Shown here one piece after another: positions 23,762-29,850 of a stretch of DNA of 41,192 nt. A program made the translations under genes and the position numbers. The notes below the pieces were generated by a model. That model ran no database searches, was not told the origin of the DNA, and saw only the letters and a program-made list of their open reading frames with translations. This DNA comes from a virus. Every line of letters starts with the position of its first letter. The stretch's first letter is position 1. The DNA is taken from the IMG/VR virus record IMGVR_UViG_3300020171_000068, positions 1 through 41,192 of that record, one strand, 5' to 3'.

Positions 23762-25152
23762 ATTTCTTGCTCAAATTTTTTAATCTCGTCTTCGTTAAAC
23801 CTTTTGACTCCTTCTGGAATGTCGCCAAATTTTGAATATACCCCGCTATACCGATAAAAGAAATATCCCTCTGCCGTGGCCGTTGGGCCGTGTCTATTTT
23901 TCTCAACCCTGATTTCAATAGGCGAAACTGGTTTATTCTCGTCATATAATCCCACTTGATTTTTAACCTTTTTAATTTTAATAGTTATGCTTGATGTTGA
24001 TTCAATATTTCCCGAACCTTTTAATCCGGCTCCGGCTCCCATTCCTTTCTCGCTTTCATTGTTAATCTGCGACAAAAGAACAATCGTGATGTTCAATTCT
24101 TCGGCTAATTTGAATAAATCACCGACAGATTCATTAATCCTTTCATATTCTTTATTATATTTATCAGACCGAATATTCTGGAGATAATCAATCGCCACGA
24201 CTTTAACTCCCCTCGTCGCCACGTCTTTACGGATTAACGCTTTTATCTTCTCTATTTCAAAATGCGTAGTGTGTATTTCAAGTGGAAGATCAACCATACT
24301 GTCAATTTCTTCTTTTATTTCTTTAACCAACGCCGGATCGTCTTTAACCCACGTTTCTTTTTCAAAATCCCAATAGATGCCTTTTATAACTCTTGTAGAA
24401 GACATATTGAACCTTAACCCGACCAAGCGGGCGAATAAGTCTTCTTGGTTCATTTCAAGACTAAAGAACGAAACAGGCACATTTTGCTCCAATACTTTTT
24501 CAACCATATTCAACGCCATAAACGACTTGCCTGTGTTTGACCAACCGGCGACAATCCATAAATGACCACCCCTGAATCCGTCAATCAGATAATTAATCTT
24601 ATCAAAACCGCAATCATATCCGAGCAAGTATTGTCCTTTGGCGTATTTCTCTTTGTATTCTTCCTGTATCTTGTTTATCTTGCCAATAATCCCTCTTGGC
24701 GAGTCGTCTTGTGTTTTGAATGTGTTTATCGCAAATATGCTATTCTGGGCTTTAGAGATGACATCGTTTATATCAATCTTCTCATCATAGGCGGTCTTTT
24801 CACTTTCTCTTAGAGCGTCGAGCATTTGCCGTCTCAATGAGCAATCTTTGACTATCTTGGCGTATTCCTCGATATGAAGCGCAGAAGGAACACAGTTGAT
24901 TAGACTGACCAGATAAGAGTTGGACACGCCTTTCAATTCGTTTTTAATCGTGATAAGGTCAATCGGCGAGCGAGCATTATGCAATTTTAGCATAGTTGAG
25001 TAGATGTGCTGGTGTTCGGCATTGTAGAAGTCTTTGGGGTCTATGGTATCGGCTATTTTGAGCAGGGAGTCGGAGTCAATTAGAATAGAGCCGAGTAATG
25101 ACTTTTCGACTTCTATGTTTTGCGGCAGGAGTTTTTCTATTAAATTTTCCAT
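23758..25152 (-). CDS. dnaB: Replicative DNA helicase, DnaB family
   Basis: A 464-aa hexameric-helicase protein. The N-terminal domain (residues 10-110) includes EKSLLGSILID and FYNAEHQHIY, typical of DnaB. The RecA-like domain has Walker A GWSNTGKS (203-210), SFFSLEM (H1a), Walker B AIDYLQNI (320-327), LLSQINNESEKG (H4) and an arginine-finger region EIRVEKNRHG (413-422). It unwinds the phage fork 5'-3' and probably is loaded by the organiser protein encoded just upstream. No phage polymerase or primase is seen, so host enzymes are presumably recruited. Confidence 0.95.
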   Translation of the reverse strand: MENLIEKLLPQNIEVEKSLLGSILIDSDSLLKIADTIDPKDFYNAEHQHIYSTMLKLHNARSPIDLITIKNELKGVSNSYLVSLINCVPSALHIEEYAKIVKDCSLRRQMLDALRESEKTAYDEKIDINDVISKAQNSIFAINTFKTQDDSPRGIIGKINKIQEEYKEKYAKGQYLLGYDCGFDKINYLIDGFRGGHLWIVAGWSNTGKSFMALNMVEKVLEQNVPVSFFSLEMNQEDLFARLVGLRFNMSSTRVIKGIYWDFEKETWVKDDPALVKEIKEEIDSMVDLPLEIHTTHFEIEKIKALIRKDVATRGVKVVAIDYLQNIRSDKYNKEYERINESVGDLFKLAEELNITIVLLSQINNESEKGMGAGAGLKGSGNIESTSSITIKIKKVKNQVGLYDENKPVSPIEIRVEKNRHGPTATAEGYFFYRYSGVYSKFGDIPEGVKRFNEDEIKKFEQEI

Positions 25153-25162
25153 AAGATTTTTA

Positions 25163-25894
25163 TTATATTCTCTTTTCGTTAGTATTAGGTTTAGATTGAA
25201 CAGGTTTATTATTATTCTCCCAAGTTCTCACGCTCGCACGCCACGACTTCATTTTGTTCCGCCCGATCATCCACCCCTTAGATTCGTAGAAGTCTATAAA
25301 TCGCTGGGCATCCACATCGTTTTTCCGCTCGTGGCAATAGGCACTAACCTCGTTGAGCGTGGGCGGGATAGATTTCGCCCCCCGTAGTTCTTCTTTTTCG
25401 GAAGATTCTTTTAAGGGAGGAAGCGAACTTGTTTCGCTCTTCTTCTCATTATTATCCTTCTTATCATTCTTGTATGTGGTTAGTGGTTGGTTAGTGGTTG
25501 TTTGGTGGTTGTTTAGATTGCTGGTTAGTTTGCTGGTTAGTTTAGGTGCGTCTTTTTGATATTCTTCCCAATTTAATACTATTATAATAGAAAACTTGTT
25601 GGTTGGTTTGATGTCTATTCTGTTGGTTGATTTTAGGTATGCTATCGCAGTTTTCCAGTTTTGTGCGGATATAGGCAATTCTTTTATGGCTTTATTTCTA
25701 CCCGTAATGAATTGACCTGATTTTATTTCAAGATCATTGCCATTAAAGGGGAAATTAGTATCTTCGTGGTTGGCTTTTAATAAACACCAAGACCAAACCA
25801 TCCATATAATAGGGTTTTTCCAAACTGAACTATCTATTGATTTCCGATAAAATCTAACCCAACCTTGTTTTCGCAAGTCGTTCATATAATTCAT
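25163..25894 (-). CDS. Replisome-organiser / replication initiation protein
   Basis: A 243-aa protein in the position just upstream of dnaB in the operon. The N-terminal 110 residues (RKQGWVRFYRKSIDSSVWKN, then SGQFITGRNKAIKELPIS) match the winged-helix start of phage replication proteins that bind origin DNA. A Thr/Asn/Gln-rich linker follows (residues 118-140). The C-terminus has DAQRFIDFYESKGWMIGRNK and WRASVRTWE, common in DnaD-like or gp-O-like proteins. The linker is encoded by TGGTT repeats that may themselves be the origin. Start at 25894; a later ATG at 25885 is possible. Confidence 0.8.
   Translation of the reverse strand: MNYMNDLRKQGWVRFYRKSIDSSVWKNPIIWMVWSWCLLKANHEDTNFPFNGNDLEIKSGQFITGRNKAIKELPISAQNWKTAIAYLKSTNRIDIKPTNKFSIIIVLNWEEYQKDAPKLTSKLTSNLNNHQTTTNQPLTTYKNDKKDNNEKKSETSSLPPLKESSEKEELRGAKSIPPTLNEVSAYCHERKNDVDAQRFIDFYESKGWMIGRNKMKSWRASVRTWENNNKPVQSKPNTNEKRI
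25477..25538 (-). repeat. Iteron-like TGGTT repeats inside the replication gene
   Basis: Read on the plus strand, seven TGGTT copies occur in 62 bases (starting 25477, 25484, 25488, 25495, 25506, 25522, 25534), several as TGGTTAG or TGGTTG. They lie in the linker-coding part of the replisome-organiser gene, where lambda-like and many Gram-positive phages keep their origin. Candidate replication origin. Confidence 0.45.
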
Positions 25895-26045
25895 TTAAGT
25901 TTAATTCTAAATAAGAGGGGTGCGTTATTTTTGTTTCTAAAAGTTCTATTATATAAGCAATTTCTTCTAAGCTTAGATCAAAATTGCCGCGACCGTAGAT
26001 ACTGAAATGTTGCGTTAAAATTTCTGCTCTTTCTTTGTATGTCAT
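25854..26045 (-). CDS. Hypothetical 63-aa protein
   Basis: Started at the ATG at 26045, which has the AATAAAT leader; the frame is open to 26081 but that would overlap the gene upstream. Helical, with TYKERAEILTQHF and LSLEEIAYIIELLE. It overlaps the replisome-organiser start by 41 bases. Possibly a small regulator. Confidence 0.55.
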   Translation of the reverse strand: MTYKERAEILTQHFSIYGRGNFDLSLEEIAYIIELLETKITHPSYLELNLNELYERLAKTRLG

Positions 26046-26064
26046 ATTTATTTTTATTATTATA

Positions 26065-26262
26065 TTAAATTCTGTTGCCATTAATACACTTTGCTAAATT
26101 AAGAAATGCTTTATTTATACAGATTTCTTTTTGTTTGATTTCTTCTTCTGTGGCCTCTCTTTTAAATTCTGAACATCTTGGACACCACCATTCATTATAA
26201 CCATTCATACTCCAATGTTCACCGCACAAACATTTATTTTTTTTGGTTTGAATATATGTCAT
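26065..26262 (-). CDS. Zinc-ribbon microprotein
   Basis: A 65-aa protein with CLCGEH and WWCPRCSEF, four Cys suited to one zinc ribbon, and a helical C-terminus (EEEIKQKEICINKAF). It is the first gene after the structured leader below. Possible DNA- or RNA-polymerase-binding role by analogy only. Confidence 0.6.
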   Translation of the reverse strand: MTYIQTKKNKCLCGEHWSMNGYNEWWCPRCSEFKREATEEEIKQKEICINKAFLNLAKCINGNRI

Positions 26263-26315
26263 AAGATTCTTAACTTAAAAAAGAAGACCAAGTAAAAGCA
26301 ACGGCAAAGATGCAA
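26259..26315 (-). CDS. Possible 18-aa leader peptide with the only clear SD
   Basis: On the minus strand AAAGGAG (26330-26324) is followed after 8 bases by a TTG codon (26315). The frame codes for 18 residues, rich in Phe, Leu and Cys, and its TGA overlaps the ATG of the zinc-ribbon gene (ATGA). A leader peptide or a chance frame; no other gene here has such an SD. Confidence 0.25.
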   Translation of the reverse strand: MHLCRCFYLVFFFKLRIL

Positions 26316-26367
26316 AACTTGATCTCCTTTTGTAAATTAATAATTTTAAATTGTTCGCCGTTGCTTT
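26295..26367 (-). promoter_or_regulatory. Structured 5' leader (11-bp inverted repeat)
   Basis: AAAGCAACGGC (26295-26305) and its exact complement GCCGTTGCTTT (26357-26367) frame a 51-base loop that holds the AAAGGAGAT motif and AT-rich inverted repeats. It lies within the first 110 bases of the transcript from the promoter at 26381-26408. A regulatory leader or an RNA-stability element is likely. Confidence 0.5.
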
Positions 26368-26380
26368 ATACATATATTTT

Positions 26381-26408
26381 ATTCTAAACCTTATATTTTA
26401 ATTGTCAA
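26381..26408 (-). promoter_or_regulatory. Strong sigma70-type promoter for the leftward early operon
   Basis: TTGACA (26408-26403, perfect), 16-base spacer, TAGAAT (26386-26381, five of six). The expected start near 26374 leaves a leader of about 112 bases before the zinc-ribbon gene. The -10 surroundings (TTTAGAATAA) are shared with the promoter at 26933. Confidence 0.65.
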
Positions 26409-26428
26409 TTAATTAGAGGTGGACAACT

Positions 26429-26506
26429 TTATTTATCACAACCAATGGCATACCCCACGATCCCGCCGCCGACAATCATTAAACCGATTGCAATAAATTC
26501 TAACAT
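26429..26506 (-). CDS. 25-aa single-helix membrane peptide
   Basis: A short frame with one glycine-rich hydrophobic helix (IAIGLMIVGGGIVGYAIG). Its ATG is four bases after the stop of the 63-aa gene, with an ATTT spacer, fitting the operon. It ends before the downstream promoter. Confidence 0.4.
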   Translation of the reverse strand: MLEFIAIGLMIVGGGIVGYAIGCDK

Positions 26507-26510
26507 AAAT

Positions 26511-26702
26511 TTAAATTATTATTTTAATCTTAACAATTTTGGTTTTAAACTTGTTTGCCTTTTTTATTTTAATCGCTTCTTCTCTGCTTTCAACAATCGC
26601 CCACAAAGAAAAACTAATATCGTTTTTTTGGATATCATTAACACAAGCGATTGGTATATCAAATTTTTCCACCGCTACAAGGGCAAATGCTTTTAATTCC
26701 AT
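26511..26702 (-). CDS. Hypothetical 63-aa early protein
   Basis: Alpha-beta pattern (MELKAFALVAVEKFDIPIACV) with a basic C-terminus (KFKTKIVKIKIII). Overlaps the sigma-region-4-like gene by 10 bases. The plus-strand frame over the same DNA (26539-26826) lacks a start context and is dismissed. Confidence 0.5.
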   Translation of the reverse strand: MELKAFALVAVEKFDIPIACVNDIQKNDISFSLWAIVESREEAIKIKKANKFKTKIVKIKIII

Positions 26703-26878
26703 AAATTTATTTCTTTTATTTTGTTTAACGGTATATTTAATTCGGTTGTTATATTTTCATCGCTCATCATTATATCATCCATTAATCCCCATTTCATTTC
26801 CAAAACTTTCCTTTCTAAATCACTAACGCGGTTGTGGTTAAGGTAGTTTATAATTTTAATTTGCTCCGGTGTTTTCAT
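26693..26878 (-). CDS. Sigma70 region-4-like helix-turn-helix protein
   Basis: A 61-aa protein aligning with sigma70 region 4.2: LERKVLEMKWGLMDD corresponds to the family's REREVL-LRFGL, and ENITTELNIPLNKIKEIN to EEIA-LGIS-ERVRQIE, i.e. the -35-recognising helix-turn-helix. It is the first gene of the leftward early arm and lies opposite the plus-strand operon that ends with a sigma region-2-like protein. It may bind promoter DNA or the RNA polymerase flap, as a phage regulator or as half of a split sigma factor. Confidence 0.55.
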   Translation of the reverse strand: MKTPEQIKIINYLNHNRVSDLERKVLEMKWGLMDDIMMSDENITTELNIPLNKIKEINLWN

Positions 26879-26932
26879 ATTTTTATTTTACTTTTTTAAT
26901 CTCCTCATTGAGCACTCTTGGTTGGTAAAATT

Positions 26933-26960
26933 ATTCTAAAACATCTAAAAAAGAATACAA
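26933..26960 (-). promoter_or_regulatory. Probable promoter for the first leftward early gene
   Basis: TTGTAT (26960-26955, weak) and TAGAAT (26938-26933) with a 16-base spacer. The -10 context TTTAGAATAA is the same as in the promoter at 26381. Leader about 48 bases, including AGGAGAT at 26905-26899 and a 6-codon frame. Confidence 0.4.
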
Positions 26961-26993
26961 GGGGGGGCTGTGGAAAAAATGGGGATAACTTAT

Positions 26994-27022
26994 TTGCTTG
27001 TTTATTTATTAAGTGGTATAAT
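26994..27022 (+). promoter_or_regulatory. Sigma70-type promoter for the rightward early operon
   Basis: TTGCTT (26994-26999), 17-base spacer, TATAAT (27017-27022, perfect). Seven bases separate the -10 from the ATG at 27030, so the transcript should begin at or next to the start codon (leaderless). Confidence 0.65.
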
Positions 27023-27029
27023 AATTATT

Positions 27030-27365
27030 ATGAAAAAACAAACAAAGCCTTATATTACATTGAGGGATAGAGATTGGAAAGGTAAAGATTGGTTCACAAG
27101 TTATCGCAGTTATAAAAATATTCGGCGATTAACAGACGAAGAAGCAAAACCATTTTTAGAAGATGGAACTATTGAAGAAGTAAAATTAAAAAAAGAACCA
27201 ACGATTGGAGTGGTTGGTAATAAAAACGGCACAATGGTTTGTCTTAAATGTGGAAGTCAAAGAGGGTTTTTCGTTTACAAGATGCATAGGGGAAAACAAA
27301 GCGGTTGGTATAATTTATATACTTGCGCCGATTGTGGAGAAAGAGAAAAGATGTTTCTTTATTAA
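27030..27365 (+). CDS. Zinc-ribbon protein, early rightward gene
   Basis: A 111-aa protein when started at this ATG; an earlier in-frame ATG at 26970 lies upstream of the promoter -10 and is rejected. N-terminal basic and aromatic stretch (RDRDWKGKDWFTSYRSYKN), then a C-terminal zinc ribbon: MVCLKCGSQRG and YTCADCGERE (two CxxC pairs). It could bind DNA or RNA polymerase. First gene of the rightward early arm. Confidence 0.65.
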   Translation: MKKQTKPYITLRDRDWKGKDWFTSYRSYKNIRRLTDEEAKPFLEDGTIEEVKLKKEPTIGVVGNKNGTMVCLKCGSQRGFFVYKMHRGKQSGWYNLYTCADCGEREKMFLY

Positions 27366-27378
27366 ATAAATAAAATAT

Positions 27379-27615
27379 ATGAAAAAACAATTTCGTGGGT
27401 TATCAAAAAAAGAAATAGACAAGCAACAGAGTTTACCGCGCGAATTCATTATTGAAAACTGGAAACCCACCGAATTGAAAGCAGTAATTAAATCTCTTAA
27501 TAAGCAGATTTTAGTTTTGATGAAAAAAGATGCGGAAGAGGTTAAGCAAGGAGAAATTAATTTGCTTATTATGGAAAAATCTTTTTATCAGGCGGAAATG
27601 AAGAAACGAAAATAA
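27379..27615 (+). CDS. Hypothetical 78-aa helical protein
   Basis: A basic helical protein (KPTELKAVIKSLNKQILVLMKK) with no Cys or membrane segment. Small gap of AT-rich leader before and 2 bases after. No family recognised. Confidence 0.55.
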   Translation: MKKQFRGLSKKEIDKQQSLPREFIIENWKPTELKAVIKSLNKQILVLMKKDAEEVKQGEINLLIMEKSFYQAEMKKRK

Positions 27616-27617
27616 TT

Positions 27618-27803
27618 ATGGAAGAAGTTATAATAAAAGAAAGAGATTTTGGCGGTGACGGAGTATTGCGGTTCGTGTGCCGGCACTGCGAAAAAACTTT
27701 TAAATACAAAAGAGGACGGATTAAAAATCCTTCGCCAAGAGATATTGACAAATGGATGGCAGTTGCCGTTTGCCCGTATTGCCACAAGAAGATTAGAGAT
27801 TAG
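27618..27803 (+). CDS. Zinc-finger microprotein
   Basis: A 61-aa protein with two CxxC pairs (FVCRHCEKTF and AVCPYCHKK) that should form one zinc ribbon or rubredoxin-like knuckle. Surface basic residues suggest nucleic-acid contact. It overlaps no other gene and follows the 78-aa gene by 2 bases. Confidence 0.65.
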   Translation: MEEVIIKERDFGGDGVLRFVCRHCEKTFKYKRGRIKNPSPRDIDKWMAVAVCPYCHKKIRD

Positions 27804-27851
27804 ATTATTCATTAAAAGATTTTTTATGTAATAATGTTAAAAAAATAACAC

Positions 27852-27910
27852 GGAATTGCGAGCTTCTGCCACCTATCGTGGCAATTCCAAAATCAAACAA
27901 TAGGTGTGGC
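27852..27910 (+). promoter_or_regulatory. Three competing hairpins over the sigma-like start codon
   Basis: GGAATTGC (27852-27859) pairs with GCAATTCC (27881-27888). TGCCAC (27867-27872) pairs with GTGGCA (27878-27883), which contains the GTG start. CACCTAT (27870-27876) pairs with ATAGGTG (27900-27906). They cannot all form together, so translation of the sigma-like gene may be controlled by RNA switching. Confidence 0.4.
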
Positions 27911-28291
27911 GACAAAAAGGACGATAAGGTCCTCAATTTAGAAGTAGAATTAAAAAAACTTGAAAAAGACATTTGGCAACAATCACGGCATTATAATATA
28001 AATGGATTTGACGCAGACGATCTTTATCAAGAATTTCAAATTTCTATATGGAAAGCACTTCCAAAATATAGAGGCGATAATGGAGCAACTATAAGGGGTT
28101 TTGCGTACGAAGTAATAAGGATAAGGGTTCTTGAATTGGCAAGAACGACATATACTAAAAAAAGAAGAGCGAACAATGGGACGATTAGGTTAGACGAATT
28201 GGAAGATAACGATATTGATATAGAAGATAAACAATGGCCGGAACGATTTGGTGAGAATTTCTCAAAAGATTTTAAGGATAATTGGTTATAA
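27878..28291 (+). CDS. Sigma70-like factor (region 2 only)
   Basis: A 137-aa protein with sigma region 2 at residues 43-92: GFDADDLYQEFQISIWKALP, then GATIRGFAYEVIRIRVLELAR, where the Tyr-rich helix would bind core polymerase and the -10. Region 4 is absent; the C-terminus is short and acidic (ELEDNDIDIEDK). No other Met occurs in the frame, so the GTG at 27878 is the likely start. Possible late-transcription sigma, perhaps together with the region-4-like protein at 26693. Followed by a terminator. Confidence 0.7.
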   Translation: MAIPKSNNRCGDKKDDKVLNLEVELKKLEKDIWQQSRHYNINGFDADDLYQEFQISIWKALPKYRGDNGATIRGFAYEVIRIRVLELARTTYTKKRRANNGTIRLDELEDNDIDIEDKQWPERFGENFSKDFKDNWL

Positions 28292-28314
28292 AAGTATGCC
28301 CGCAATTAGGCTAT

Positions 28315-28339
28315 AAATGGCGATAATAAGCCATTTTTT
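28315..28339 (+). terminator. Rho-independent terminator after the sigma-like gene
   Basis: AAATGGC (28315-28321), an 8-base loop, GCCATTT (28330-28336) and further T residues to 28339. It ends the rightward early operon 24 bases after the sigma-like stop codon. Confidence 0.7.
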
Positions 28340-28610
28340 GTGTTTAGGGAAAGTTTTGGCATCATCTATAGTAAGCGGATTAAGGTTTGATCGACCTTTC
28401 CGCATCATCGCCCACGACTATGCTTCGGCTCGTCTGGGTATCAAAATAGGTGGTCAATCTTAAATGATGACCCCAAAAAGCAGCAGAGAATAGACCGCCT
28501 TTAATTTCAACTAATGGCGACCGTAATGCGCACAATAAACTTGTTTAAGTTTTTGAAATAGGCGAAACAAAAATTCGTCTATTTTCTGCGTTTAACAACA
28601 GAATAAAATA
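28340..28610 (+). ncRNA. Highly structured non-coding region before a homing endonuclease
   Basis: No reading frame of note. Nested stem GCGGA-AAGGT/ACCTT-TCCGC (28375-28403, 7-base loop); ACGA/TCGT with a GC-TTCG-GC tetraloop (28414-28433) closed by CCC/GGG; an 11-bp stem with one mismatch at 28556-28584 right before the endonuclease ATG. The octamer GCATCATC occurs on both sides of the first stem. This could be a self-splicing intron piece, a small RNA or a packaging site; group I core boxes are not evident. Confidence 0.4.
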
Positions 28611-29123
28611 ATGAATAAATATCGACCCAACGGGAAATACAGTTACAGTACTGTTAATTATGATCTTTTTCGTGCATTTGATGATGGGAATATAAAACAC
28701 TGTAGTAATGTTTCTGATAGAACAAGGGAAAAAATGAGTATGGCAATGATGGGAAAAGGTAAGGGAATATCAAAATCAAACGAATCAAAGAAAAAGAATA
28801 GTGAATGGCACATCAATCATCCCAACAGAAAATTCAAGGATACTTCAATCGAATTAAAAGTAGAAGAAGAATTAAAAAGGCGAGGGATTAACTATCAAAA
28901 GCAAATTCCTTTATGTAATATAGCGGTTGTTGATTTCTACTTGCCCGAATATAGAATTGTAATACAAGCAGATGGAGATTATTGGCATAATTTACTTGGT
29001 GCCAAAGAAAGAGATGAAAAACAGGACAGAGTTTTAATGTTTAATGGCTTTAATGTATATCGTTTTTGGGAGCACGAAATAAACGAATCAATCGAAAAGT
29101 GTATAGATAAATTAAATATTTGA
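28611..29123 (+). CDS. Vsr-like (EDxHD) homing endonuclease
   Basis: A 170-aa protein. The N-terminal half is basic with a NUMOD-like repeat (DRTREKMSMAMMGKG). The C-terminal nuclease has E81 in TSIELKVEEEL, D108 in AVVDFYLPEYR, and DGDYWHN (D121, D123, H126), then FWEHEI, the EDxHD arrangement of the Vsr/DUF559-related homing enzymes found in phage introns and as free-standing genes. It is surrounded on both sides by structured non-coding DNA, just upstream of the terminase. Stop is TGA. Confidence 0.8.
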   Translation: MNKYRPNGKYSYSTVNYDLFRAFDDGNIKHCSNVSDRTREKMSMAMMGKGKGISKSNESKKKNSEWHINHPNRKFKDTSIELKVEEELKRRGINYQKQIPLCNIAVVDFYLPEYRIVIQADGDYWHNLLGAKERDEKQDRVLMFNGFNVYRFWEHEINESIEKCIDKLNI

Positions 29124-29439
29124 AACAATAAGACATTTCAGAAAACATACAAAATAATCAAATAAGTGAAAAGAGTTATTTTAAAACTACCTTGCCGATT
29201 GATTCAAGGGCGAGATTTAATAACTTCTCCGGTAGTTATTATAAGATGCGATAAATCGCAATAATCGCAGATACGAATACTTAGTATTCACGGGCAACCG
29301 AATTGGGGGTGGCAAGTTCTATTCCAAACGCATTGAGTTTCGGCTCAAAGAATCAACTTGCGGGGACTTGCCGCATAATATAAACAAGCAGAGAAATATA
29401 GGAGTTGTCGCTCTCCATAATAAAAGCGACACCAATTTT
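29124..29439 (+). other. Structured non-coding region upstream of terminase
   Basis: 316 bases without a convincing gene. Inverted repeats: AACTACC/GGTAGTT (29185-29191 with 29231-29237), GCGAT-AA-ATCGC (29248-29259), GAATAC-TTA-GTATTC (29275-29289), TGCGG/CCGCA (29359-29375), GTCGCT/AGCGAC (29407-29430). The density of hairpins next to terminase suggests a packaging site (cos or pac), or the 3' part of an intron-like element shared with 28340-28610. Confidence 0.4.
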
Positions 29440-29850
29440 ATGAATGATATAAAAGAACAAAAAGTTGATTGGATACAAGAAATGATTATAAGGGAGGCTA
29501 CTCCCAAATCTTTACGGGGCGGGAGTATAGCCGAATTTTGTGTTAAATATGGCATAGGAGAAAGCACTTATTATTATCAATCCTCCAAGCCCGAAAATCA
29601 AAAGGAAATACTTAAAACTTGCCTAAACTCTGTGAAGAAATCAGCGCCGGAAGTATTAGAGAAATTAAAAGAAAAGGCTATAGCAGGCAATGATAAATCA
29701 ATAGAGATGTTCCTTGATTATGTTCTTGAATTAAGTAAGAACCTTGACATAAAGACTGATGGAGATAAGTTGGGATTAAGTTTAGTAAGTATGGAACAGA
29801 TTGATGAACTACTCAAACGAAGAATTAAAACAGATATCCCAAGCGGGTAA
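29440..29850 (+). CDS. terS: Terminase small subunit
   Basis: A 136-aa protein started at the ATG at 29440 in the common ATTTT-ATG context; an earlier TTG at 29368 would cross hairpins. The N-terminal half has a helix-turn-helix (GSIAEFCVKYGIGESTYYYQ) for packaging-site DNA; the C-terminal half is coiled coil ending in MEQIDELLKRRI, for oligomerisation and contact with the large subunit. It overlaps the large subunit gene by 47 bases. Confidence 0.75.
   Translation: MNDIKEQKVDWIQEMIIREATPKSLRGGSIAEFCVKYGIGESTYYYQSSKPENQKEILKTCLNSVKKSAPEVLEKLKEKAIAGNDKSIEMFLDYVLELSKNLDIKTDGDKLGLSLVSMEQIDELLKRRIKTDIPSG

Noticed and set aside
25477-25538. CRISPR array
   Set aside because: The TGGTT repeats are very short, lie in frame inside a gene and have no uniform spacers. 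No CRISPR repeat was seen elsewhere.
26539-26826. Plus-strand 95-aa frame
   Set aside because: It is antisense to two minus-strand genes that have the usual leader and overlap junction; its own start has no promoter or leader support.
12616-26878. Lysogeny module
   Set aside because: No integrase, excisionase, CI-like repressor or att-like repeat could be recognised, so a temperate lifestyle is not supported.
26970-27029. Upstream ATG adding 20 hydrophobic residues to the zinc-ribbon protein
   Set aside because: It lies upstream of the predicted transcription start and spans the -35 and -10 boxes.
28375-28403. Stem with 7-base loop containing GAT, looking like an Ile anticodon arm
   Set aside because: No acceptor stem, D arm or standard T arm can be built around it, and the base after the would-be anticodon is C, not a purine.
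28340-29439. Group I intron
   Set aside because: Stems and a homing enzyme are present, but the conserved P7-type GACTA/TAGTC pair was not found and no flanking gene is interrupted; kept only as one option in a finding.
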